Source: Ktedonobacter sp. 13_1_20CM_4_53_11 (GTDB lineage Bacteria > Chloroflexota > Ktedonobacteria > Ktedonobacterales > Ktedonobacteraceae). Taken from it: DNA of 12,125 nt. The DNA lies in contig MNIY01000020.1 of the NCBI GenBank assembly GCA_001919995.1, positions 1 to 12,125 of the forward strand, in the 5' to 3' direction. Both the position numbers and the translations under genes were made by a program. The stretch's first letter is position 1, and every line of letters starts with the position of its first letter. Below the pieces are notes generated by a model that worked only from the letters and a program-made list of their open reading frames with translations, was not told the DNA's origin and did no database searches. Below are positions 6,792 to 12,125 of this stretch, piece by piece.

Positions 6792-7161
6792 AGAAAAAGG
6801 TATTGTGAGAAGCGATAGACCCAGGAGAAAAGGGGAGTGCATGTCAAGCGGAACAGAGCCTGGTTCTTGGGGGAAGGACGCCGTGGTGCAGGGGGCAAGT
6901 GCTCCCGGTCTTGCCTGCGAGGTGCTCGACACGGAACCAGCGGGTGAGCAGGCACGGAGCACGTTTCTGACACACGCCCCCGGCAGACATCTGTGTGAAG
7001 GGTGGCGACTCGTCTTTCCGCAGATCTCTCCGTACAAATTTTGCTATTTCTTTCCTATTCTATAAATAGGCTCACTGGAACCGACGGGTTTCGAGTCCTC
7101 TGTCGCCAATTTTTTCCTCTTCCTTGCCCCGTCTGGCAAACTGTATCTCAAGGTCCAAGAC
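6792..7161. other. Gene-free stretch after repeat copy B
   Basis: About 370 nt with only short frames on either strand and no family motif that I recognise. It is probably the interior of a decayed mobile element that began at 6764. The stretch 7040-7070 is AT-rich. Confidence 0.4.
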
Positions 7162-7401
7162 GTGCTCGCTCACGACGAAGCACATGACGTCAGCCCTCCT
7201 CCGATTGTTAGCAAACGGCGACCAGGGCCAAAACACCCCACATACGGTTTTCCTGCTGAACACTGGCCGCTGATCATTCATCGTGTGGTGGAGCAGAAGG
7301 AACCCCTGTGCACCGTAGCAGCAGCGTATAGTGTCTCGCATGAAACGATCCGTCGCATTCTTCTTCATACGCATCAGCAGCGTGGACAGCAAGAAGCGTA
7401 A
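7162..7401 (+). CDS. Small helix-turn-helix protein, possibly a transposase or resolvase remnant
   Basis: A 79-residue frame. The middle contains a basic linker KRRPGPKHPTYGF (18-30). The C-terminal half is a helix-turn-helix, LCTVAAAYSVSHETIRRILL (49-68), of the kind found in resolvases, Hin-type recombinases and transposase N-termini. The GTG start at 7162 has AAGG about 8 nt upstream. The frame is open back to about 7066 without any ATG, so it may be the 3' end of a longer, decayed gene. There is no catalytic domain before or after. It sits in transposon debris and has no partner gene. The HTH is clear; whether this is a functional gene is uncertain. Confidence 0.45.
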   Translation: MLAHDEAHDVSPPPIVSKRRPGPKHPTYGFPAEHWPLIIHRVVEQKEPLCTVAAAYSVSHETIRRILLHTHQQRGQQEA

Positions 7402-7910
7402 CGGGACAGGTACTTTTCCTACGACAGAGGCGCGATGACATCCTGGCAGCAAGAGAGCTTGCACATGTGCGTGGTCGCCACCTGCACAGCGACCTTTCCT
7501 TGCCTCTTCCCTGCATACTGTCTACAGGTGCGGGGAAGGACGCAGCTGGTCCACTGTGCGCTGCTGGTCTCATCGGCGCACAACAAGCGTAGCACAGGAG
7601 GGCGGTACAACAACGGGTAGTACCTGGACAGGGGACGGGAGAAGGCGGCAAGCAGAACCACTTGTGGATACCTTACCGGTTATTGTGGAATGAACATTTC
7701 TATGTTCAGCGAAAAATAGGACATGCAATGAAGCTTATAAGGTCTTATCCAGTTCTATTTGTTCTTCGTAGTAACAAATGCATCAAAGCAAAAAGGCGAT
7801 AGTAGAGATAATCCAGACTCTCAGCTTCGGAGATTATTGGTCTATTTGTCTCGCTATCCCCCACGGGTTGCGCAACGGCGAAGGTTGAGCAACACACTCG
7901 TGATCAGCGC
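7402..7910. other. Gene-free stretch with a repeated GGTTGNGCAAC motif at its right end
   Basis: No supported gene in 509 nt. GGTTGCGCAAC (7866-7876) and GGTTGAGCAAC (7883-7893) are direct repeats with a 17-nt period, just beyond the stop of the DinB-fold gene. The first contains the perfect palindrome GTTGCGCAAC. The stretch 7690-7800 is AT-rich. No T-run terminator is evident. Confidence 0.35.
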
Positions 7911-8486
7911 TTACTCACCGCCCTCATCGGCTTTCGCCCGGCTGACCCAATCAGAGGCTCCAGAAATTCCGTTCTGTCCGAGAAACAGGTTCAACTGGGC
8001 CGCATGTTCCTGCACATGGCGCATGTTGTACAACAGGAGCTCGAAAAAGCTCATCGGCTTTCCTCCGATCCAGGGGAAAGCGACCTGTTGGTGCGCTTTC
8101 TCGTCTGACAACCCAGCAATCGTCGTCTGGCACTTCTGGCGCAGATGCACCAGATAGGTGTGGAGCTCATCCCTGCTATAGGGCCGTTCGGGAAGGACAC
8201 CTGCTGGGTCAAGCTCATCCAGGGTGAAGGGCGCAGGGGGAGTGAATCCTTCACGTGAGCCGGTGAGATACACGTCGAGCCAGAAGAGGATGTGATAGGT
8301 GATGTACCAGAATGCTGCTGATTCCGATGGCTGTGGGTGGTCTGAGTGGTCGCTCCAGAGGCGTCCATGCCAATGCGTGCTGGGACAGGCGAGCAGGGCG
8401 TTTTCGAGCATGTCGATCGTCGCGCCGAACTGCTGCCAGAGGGCGGTCCTCCACAAGGGATCTAGCTGTATACCTCCACGGGTCAT
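7911..8486 (-). CDS. DinB-fold (DinB_2/YfiT-like) protein
   Basis: From ATG 8486 the product is 191 residues, a usual length for this four-helix-bundle family. The His triad is visible: His65 in ITYHILFWLDVYL, then His157 and His161 in YNMRHVQEHAAQLN, which would bind a divalent metal. DinB-fold proteins include metal-dependent thiol S-transferases and damage-inducible proteins; the reaction of this one is unknown. I chose 8486 because GAGGA lies 7 nt upstream and the following ...LDPLWRTALWQQF is where I expect the family helix to begin. The in-frame ATG at 8531 (206 residues) also has a purine-rich site, GAGAAAGGG, 9 nt upstream and cannot be excluded. It lies 305 nt downstream of the dienelactone-hydrolase-like gene on the same strand. 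Confidence 0.85.
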   Translation of the reverse strand: MTRGGIQLDPLWRTALWQQFGATIDMLENALLACPSTHWHGRLWSDHSDHPQPSESAAFWYITYHILFWLDVYLTGSREGFTPPAPFTLDELDPAGVLPERPYSRDELHTYLVHLRQKCQTTIAGLSDEKAHQQVAFPWIGGKPMSFFELLLYNMRHVQEHAAQLNLFLGQNGISGASDWVSRAKADEGGE

Positions 8487-8791
8487 GCTGATCCTCGTTT
8501 CACGTGTGTGTCTGCTTGGGTCCATGTCCATGTTGGCATTCCCTTTCTCTCCCTCGATTGATGTGAGCGTCTTTTAAGCATGTCGCCATGAAGAGCAGAC
8601 TGCCGCGTTTTCTCACACAAGGACGTATGATCGATCTGACGCTTCTCCTTCCCACAGGATAGTGGCTTTCTTTGCCTTCTTTGCACGTTCCGCTCACCTC
8701 AAGTGAGGAAGAGCCTTTCTCAATGATCGCTCAGAAGATCGTGGACAACGGATCAGGCATGGGCGCTGCGCTCCGACGAGAGCGAGAGCGC
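8487..8791. other. Intergenic stretch between the DLH-like and DinB-fold genes
   Basis: Holds no gene that I can support apart from a tiny 18-codon frame (8539-8483, minus) that ends in an ATGA overlap with the DinB-fold start. A small palindrome, CCTCAAGTGAGG, is present at about 8697-8708. The gap makes independent transcription of the DinB-fold gene likely. Confidence 0.35.
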
Positions 8792-9472
8792 TTAATCAAG
8801 CCGTTGGTGCAAGAACGCAATGGTCCGCTCCCAGGCAACACGAGCAGCCTGGGCGTCATACTCAGGGCGATTCTCCTCGAAGAACCAATGTTTGGTCCCT
8901 GGATACGTATGGACAGTGACCTGCCTCCCCGCAGCTTGGAGCGCCTGCTCCATCGACGCTCCCGACTCAGCCGGGTGGAAGGGGTCATCCTCCGCGAAGT
9001 GGCAGAGGTAGGCGGCCGAAGCTCTGCTATAGTCCAGTCCGGGGTAGGAGTCATAAAAGGTCACGACTGCGGCGATCTCCTGGGCCAGGGTGACGGACAT
9101 GTCGAGCGTGTAGGCGCCTCCCAGCGAGAAGCCGACGAGGGCGAGCTTGCCGCGACCGTTCGCCAGCTTGGTCGCATCGTGTTGGCGCAGGACCTGCACC
9201 GCCCCCGCGATGTCGCCGCGCCCCCGCTCCACATCCCGATCCAGCGCCTCACCCAACGCTTGCGCTTCCTCGACCGACGCGGTCGTCTTGCCGCGGTAGA
9301 GGTCTGGGGCGAGCGCCACGAAGCCCGCTTCCGCGAGCCGGTCGCAGACTTGCCGAAACGGCTGTGTCAGTCCCCACCAGGCATGCAGGACCAGCACCCC
9401 TGGGCCGCTGCCATGTTCGGGAACGGCCAGATAGGCGCTGATCGTTCTCCCATCAGCCTGAAATTCTCTCAT
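8792..9472 (-). CDS. Dienelactone hydrolase family protein (serine variant)
   Basis: A 226-residue alpha/beta hydrolase of the DLH family. LVLHAWWGLTQPFR (27-40) is the oxyanion-side motif (family: HEWWGL). LVGFSLGGAY (112-121) is the nucleophile elbow with Ser116, where classical dienelactone hydrolases carry Cys (GYCLGG). The acid is Asp162 or Asp163 (HFAEDDPF) and the base His195 (GTKHWFFEE). The overall length and the final YPGxxHxF block fit the family. The Ser nucleophile suggests a general carboxylesterase and not a muconate-pathway enzyme (inference). I chose ATG 9472 over the in-frame start at 9511 because AAGGAGAG lies 5 nt upstream and family homology begins there. A LexA-like palindrome lies 47-60 nt upstream. 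No catechol-pathway genes are nearby. Confidence 0.9.
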   Translation of the reverse strand: MREFQADGRTISAYLAVPEHGSGPGVLVLHAWWGLTQPFRQVCDRLAEAGFVALAPDLYRGKTTASVEEAQALGEALDRDVERGRGDIAGAVQVLRQHDATKLANGRGKLALVGFSLGGAYTLDMSVTLAQEIAAVVTFYDSYPGLDYSRASAAYLCHFAEDDPFHPAESGASMEQALQAAGRQVTVHTYPGTKHWFFEENRPEYDAQAARVAWERTIAFLHQRLD

Positions 9473-9518
9473 ACTACTCTCCTTAAAAACGCAAGAAATA
9501 CGGTGCTTCAAGAAGCAG

Positions 9519-9532
9519 AGAACACCTGTTCT
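9519..9532 (-). promoter_or_regulatory. LexA-like palindrome upstream of the DLH-family gene
   Basis: Minus strand reads AGAACAGGTGTTCT, with perfect 6-bp arms and a 2-bp centre. Its core GAACAGGTGTTC satisfies the Gram-positive SOS-box core GAACRNRYGTTY. It lies 47 nt upstream of the start codon, in the promoter region. A second, shorter-spaced palindrome is at 9575-9585. Confidence 0.4.
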
Positions 9533-10320
9533 TTACGCCGTTGTCCGAAGTACCTGTTTCTGGATGGTAGCCTTGAACAGTGTTCGGTTCCTGCATCTCT
9601 CGACAACTGCGAGGCGACAGCCCCGTCTTCCATCGTCTCCACAGACGTCAATTCCGGCGCAACTCGCCATACAAGTAATCCATTCTTTCGGGCAAAGGCG
9701 AAAACGGTAACGGGAAGAGAAGATTGGAGATGCGTACGAGATGGAGACGAAATGAGAAACAGATTTCGCCCCTCAGTGTACCAGAAAGAGTGGTGAAAAT
9801 CCTTCCGCAGTTCTCGCTGTTTGGCTCTCAATCGAACGCGCACGGAAGGCACGAGAACTGCTCTCGAACCGATCTCGACCGTTTTCCCATGGAGACAGCG
9901 ACCTCGGTATCAGCGCGATAGGTGCTCCGTCTGACCACCCGAATTGCCACTCTTGCGCACAACCATCCGCGAGGCGCGCGGTTTTTCAGGCTGTCAATGG
10001 GTGTGCTGCTCACCATTCGGGTCAACTGCTCGCATTTGGGATCTGGCTCACTTTTGGTGAGGCTTGTGTCAATTTGCGGATTAAATGGGCGGATTGTTAA
10101 AAATTTTGATCATTAAGCTGGTGAGCAAGCTACCAATATGAACGAGCCTACAGAGCGGACTCCTCAAGTAACGCTTATGAGTTGCAAACATGTTGTACGC
10201 TCTTGTCCTCTCTCACGCCAGCATACTTCTCAACATTCGGTCAGAATCCACCGTCATCAATCGCCAATTTACAGAGCTAGCAGGGCAAGATCCGAGAAGT
10301 TTTCCCCCTCACTTGCGAAG
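9533..10320. other. Long gene-free stretch with palindromes and a possible IS end
   Basis: Nearly 800 nt without a convincing gene. A minus-strand frame (9508-9852, 114 codons, GTG start) lacks recognisable motifs. Items seen: the palindrome GAACAGTGTTC at 9575-9585; CGAGA-N5-TCTCG near 9852-9866; and a TGTC-led block with two GCGGATT repeats at 10067-10098 that looks like an orphan transposon terminus. Confidence 0.35.
10067..10098 (+). repeat. Possible orphan IS21-type terminus (TGTC plus two GCGGATT repeats)
   Basis: TGTCAATTT precedes GCGGATT at 10076-10082 and again at 10089-10095 (13-nt period). IS21-family ends begin TGT and carry short tandem internal repeats. No istA/istB gene or matching opposite end is in the window, so this is only a suggestion. 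Confidence 0.25.
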
Positions 10321-10326
10321 TATAAT
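10321..10326 (+). promoter_or_regulatory. Perfect -10 hexamer (TATAAT) before the alpha/beta hydrolase gene
   Basis: TATAAT lies 52 nt upstream of the start codon. No good -35 hexamer is found at 16-18 nt spacing (best is AGTTTT), so activation or an extended interaction may be needed. Confidence 0.5.
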
Positions 10327-10377
10327 GAGGCTAATCAATGAAAAGAGTCCGATACACCCTCAGCAATAGGAGGTTTT

Positions 10378-11181
10378 ATGAAGAAAGTGCAGTCAGTTGA
10401 TGGCACGATCATCGCATATGATCAGGTAGGCAGCGGACCGGCGCTCATCCTGGTAGATGGGGCACTGGGATCTCGGGCGTTTGGATTTATGGAACCACTG
10501 GCAGCCCTGCTGGCGCCCCACTTTACCGTCTTCACCTACGACCGCCGGGGACGAGGCGAGAGCACGGATACGCAGCCGTTTGCCGTTGAGCGGGAAATTG
10601 AGGATATTGAGGCCCTCATCAACGAAGCTGGTGGTGAGGCATTCTTGTACGGGATCTCCTCCGGCGCCGCTCTGGCTCTGGAGGCGACCATCAAGCTCGG
10701 CCACAAGGTGAAGAAACTGGCTCTGTACGAGGCTCCTTATGACTCTGATGATGCCAGGCAGCAAGCATTCAGAACCTATAGAAAGCAGCTTGCGGAAGTC
10801 CTTGCAGAAGGACGGCGAGGCGATGCGCTGGGCCTCTTTATGATGTTCGTGGGAATGCCGCCCGAACACCTTGAGGGGGCACGCCAGCAACCAATGTGGC
10901 CGATGTGGGAAGCTGTAGCCCACACCCTGGCCTACGATGCCGCTGCTCTGGGGGACGATGGCTCGGTCCCCACCGAAAAAGCCGCTCGCGTCACCGTGCC
11001 AACGCTCGTCATGGATGGCTCTGCCTCTTTCCCGTTCATGTATACGACGGCAGTGGCGCTGGCAAAGGCCATTCCCAATGCCAGACATCGCCAGCTTCAA
11101 GGTCAGACGCACGAAGTCGCTGCGGAAGCCCTTGCTCCCGTACTGCTGGAATTCTTCAATCCTCAAGCAGTTACGAGCTAA
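10378..11181 (+). CDS. Alpha/beta hydrolase fold protein
   Basis: A 267-residue single-domain alpha/beta hydrolase. PALILVDGALGSR (21-33) is the oxyanion strand-loop, and FTYDRRGRGESTDT (52-65) is the family's YDRRGRGxS motif. LYGISSGAALALE (90-102) is the nucleophile elbow with Ser94. Asp213 (TLVMDGSAS) and His245 (QGQTHEV) complete the triad. Usually HGxG is seen at the oxyanion loop; here it reads DGALG. A cap region spans about 125-200 and includes a Met/Pro/Trp-rich segment (QQPMWPMWEAV). There is no signal peptide; predicted cytoplasmic. ATG 10378 follows AGGAGG at 10368-10373. It is a single gene with its own TATAAT box. Likely an esterase or related hydrolase; the substrate is unknown. 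Confidence 0.9.
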   Translation: MKKVQSVDGTIIAYDQVGSGPALILVDGALGSRAFGFMEPLAALLAPHFTVFTYDRRGRGESTDTQPFAVEREIEDIEALINEAGGEAFLYGISSGAALALEATIKLGHKVKKLALYEAPYDSDDARQQAFRTYRKQLAEVLAEGRRGDALGLFMMFVGMPPEHLEGARQQPMWPMWEAVAHTLAYDAAALGDDGSVPTEKAARVTVPTLVMDGSASFPFMYTTAVALAKAIPNARHRQLQGQTHEVAAEALAPVLLEFFNPQAVTS

Positions 11182-11205
11182 CGCCATGTGCGAGGTGCTC
11201 TCAAC

Positions 11206-11274
11206 GGGCGCTAGGGGGCGGCGCCCTGGCAGGGGGGCCCCATGCTCTTTTCTCCATCCGAGCCTTCGGTTCGG
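11206..11274. other. GC-rich inverted repeats downstream of the alpha/beta hydrolase gene
   Basis: GGGCGC (11206-11211) pairs with GCGCCC (11221-11226) around 9 nt, and CCGAGCC pairs with GGTTCGG (11258-11274) around TTC, flanked by CTTTTC and GAAAAG. These hairpins lie 25-95 nt past the stop codon and could form transcript ends, but no U-run follows on either strand. Confidence 0.3.
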
Positions 11275-11387
11275 AAAAGAACTTGCACATCGGGTCGGCT
11301 AACACAAACATACAGCAACGCTGATCATATTCAAACTGCTCCCCTCGACGAACAGGGATTGCCGAGGACAGCTTTTTATGTCCCTCA

Positions 11388-11464
11388 CTGTGTTGGCTAC
11401 TTGGCATATCCGTTCTTAGAAAACGACCAGTTTTTCGAACGGATGTGCCAAGTAGCCAGCACAG
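11388..11464. mobile_element. 77-bp palindromic element with 28-bp inverted arms (MITE-like)
   Basis: Arm 1 (11388-11415) and arm 2 (11437-11464) match as inverted repeats at 26 of 28 positions, around a 21-nt core that is itself partly palindromic (GAAAAC ... GTTTTTC). Both ends read CTGTG(T/C)TGGCTACTTGGCA inward. Related arms stand alone at 6499-6526 and 6764-6791, so this is a dispersed repeat family. It has no coding capacity. It may be a minimal non-autonomous transposon or the fused ends of a lost IS. A clear target duplication is not seen. Confidence 0.75.
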
Positions 11465-11900
11465 GGAGTCAGACGTTCTAGCATGTTTTAGGTTGTCTCG
11501 TCCGTTCTCTATGAGTGAGATCATTTCTCACCGCCCGTCAAGCGGAAGGTTTTGGTGACTGAAGCCCTTTCACCATATCCTGACGGTCCCGCACAGAGAC
11601 GCTGTTGTCGGGAGATGACTGCCTACATCGCTGAGAACTAAGCTTCGAACAATTCGGTCCTCACCATGACACGCGGGTCTTACGAGTCCATGTCCTAAGC
11701 GTCTTCGGAGCATTTCTCGTGTTTCCAACAGGCTCTTGTCCCCTTTGTGTTTCCACTCCAGGTAGGTACGATGATCCAAGAATCTCCTTCCCAATTCTTC
11801 CCGACTACGTCGGGGATATCAGGCCGCGTTCCACGGCGCACCACAACATTTGGTATGGTATCTCTTCAGATTATTCCTACATCAATCAAAAAAGAGCATA
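11465..11900. other. Stretch without an assigned gene before the TnpB-like end
   Basis: The best frame is on the minus strand (11570-11794, about 74 codons, TTG start). It contains LLETREMLRRRLGHGLVRP but no motif I recognise. A compact hairpin CCCGAC-TAC-GTCGGG sits at 11800-11814. If the TnpB-like element ends near 11904, this is its flank, and the first bases (11903 downward on the minus strand) would be the guide part of its RNA. Confidence 0.35.
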
Positions 11901-12125
11901 TTACTGACCTCGCGATAAGAAACTAAACGAGGTCAGCGTATCCCCACCTGAAAACTGTACGCTCAGGTTAGGATGTGCTGACTCCTGCTTGAAGCACTGA
12001 CTCTCTTCAGAGGGTCTTGGGACTTTGAATGGAGATGCGATTGCCCTGAGTGGCGAATGTGTCTGCGCTGGATCTATCTTTGGGTTGAAGCTTCCGCCGT
12101 TCGCTTTAGGTTCTCTAGCCAAGCC
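11901..12125 (-). CDS. Probable C-terminal end of a TnpB-like protein (partial, runs off window)
   Basis: The minus-strand frame is open from the right window edge to TAA at 11903-11901 (74 codons). It reads GLAREPKANGGSFNPK, then a low-complexity tail with SEESQCFKQES. TnpB proteins of IS200/IS605 and IS1341 elements often end in such variable tails with a KQE-type motif, after a zinc ribbon and RuvC block that would lie outside the window. The protein evidence alone is weak. It is strengthened because the last 110 nt of the frame are packed with RNA-like inverted repeats, which is unusual for coding DNA but normal where tnpB overlaps its omega RNA. The final codons (SRGQ) lie inside the last hairpin. 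The alternative is that this is a non-coding end with a chance open frame. Confidence 0.4.
   Translation of the reverse strand, partial: GLAREPKANGGSFNPKIDPAQTHSPLRAIASPFKVPRPSEESQCFKQESAHPNLSVQFSGGDTLTSFSFLSRGQ
11904..12016 (-). ncRNA. Candidate omega RNA (reRNA) scaffold / IS200-IS605-type right end
   Basis: Complementary segments in order on the minus strand: GACCCTC with GAGAGTC (12016-11999, TGAA loop); GTGCT with AGCAC (11997-11975); ACCTGA with TCAGGT (11968-11946); and a 9-bp stem CTGACCTCG with CGAGGTCAG (11936-11904, 15-nt loop). In addition AGCGTA (11963-11958) pairs with TACGCT (11940-11935). With CAGGT/ACCTG this makes an H-type pseudoknot, as known in TnpB omega RNAs. The last hairpin would mark the element's right end, with the guide beginning just beyond it. 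Confidence 0.4.

Noticed and set aside
7866..7893. Two direct repeats of GGTTGNGCAAC considered as a CRISPR-like or iteron array
   Set aside because: Only two short units, no spacers and no associated genes. Kept only as a note.
7759..8157. Plus-strand frame (132 codons)
   Set aside because: Its second half is antisense to the DinB-fold gene and its first half has no motif or ribosome site.
8672..9796. Long plus-strand open frame (374 codons)
   Set aside because: It lies antisense to the DLH-family gene, whose motifs and ribosome site are clear. The plus-strand product is Arg/Gly-rich with no recognisable motif, as expected of a shadow frame in GC-rich coding DNA.
9508..9852. Minus-strand frame (114 codons) upstream of the DLH-family gene
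   Set aside because: Same strand and close to the DLH start, but it has a GTG start with only a weak ribosome site, no recognisable motif, and contains the LexA-like palindrome within its 3' end.
10393..11187. Minus-strand open frame (264 codons)
   Set aside because: Covers the alpha/beta hydrolase almost exactly on the opposite strand. The plus strand has the catalytic triad and a strong ribosome site.
1..12125. tRNA, rRNA, CRISPR array or phage/defence gene cluster
   Set aside because: No cloverleaf with a GTTCRANNC arm, no rRNA-like stretch, no regularly spaced repeats, and no cas, restriction or toxin-antitoxin motifs were seen.

Overview
The window looks like an accessory region of a mid-GC bacterial chromosome rich in decaying insertion sequences and scattered catabolic genes. 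The mix of protein types (an SHMT-like enzyme beside a dialkylglycine-decarboxylase-like aminotransferase, GH29 fucosidase, FAH-family and MBL-fold hydrolases, DinB-fold and dienelactone-hydrolase-like proteins) together with IS1-type, IS1182-type and probable tnpB remnants fits Ktedonobacteria (Chloroflexota). No rRNA, tRNA or core marker is present, so the taxonomy is inference.

Layout. 1-1600 (minus): a two-gene PLP-enzyme operon, with an SHMT-like protein followed by the N-terminus of a class III aminotransferase resembling 2,2-dialkylglycine decarboxylase, which runs off the left edge. Together they suggest catabolism of alpha,alpha-disubstituted amino acids. 1850-3127 (plus): a GH29 alpha-L-fucosidase. 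3262-4081: an 820-bp IS1-family element with recognisable inverted repeats, an A8G frameshift site, and a first reading frame broken near its start. 4298-6468 (plus): a near-consensus sigma70 promoter, a long leader, then an FAH-family protein and an MBL-fold hydrolase 25 nt apart. 6499-6791: a beheaded IS1182-type transposase start, flanked by inverted copies of a 28-bp repeat that recurs as a near-perfect palindrome at 11388-11464. 7162-7401: a small HTH protein. 7911-9472 (minus): a DinB-fold protein and, upstream of it, a dienelactone-hydrolase-like protein with a LexA-like palindrome before it. 10378-11181 (plus): an alpha/beta hydrolase with a perfect TATAAT box.

The right edge (11901-12125, minus) appears to be the C-terminal end of a TnpB-like gene. 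Its 3' end folds, on paper, into consecutive hairpins with an H-type pseudoknot, the architecture expected of an omega RNA (reRNA) at an IS200/IS605 right end. This is the most interesting non-coding signal in the window. The identity rests on weak protein evidence plus strong local complementarity, and only the last 225 nt are visible.

Apart from the two short operons, the genes look like independent single units separated by transposon debris. I see no defence system, CRISPR array or large biosynthetic cluster.
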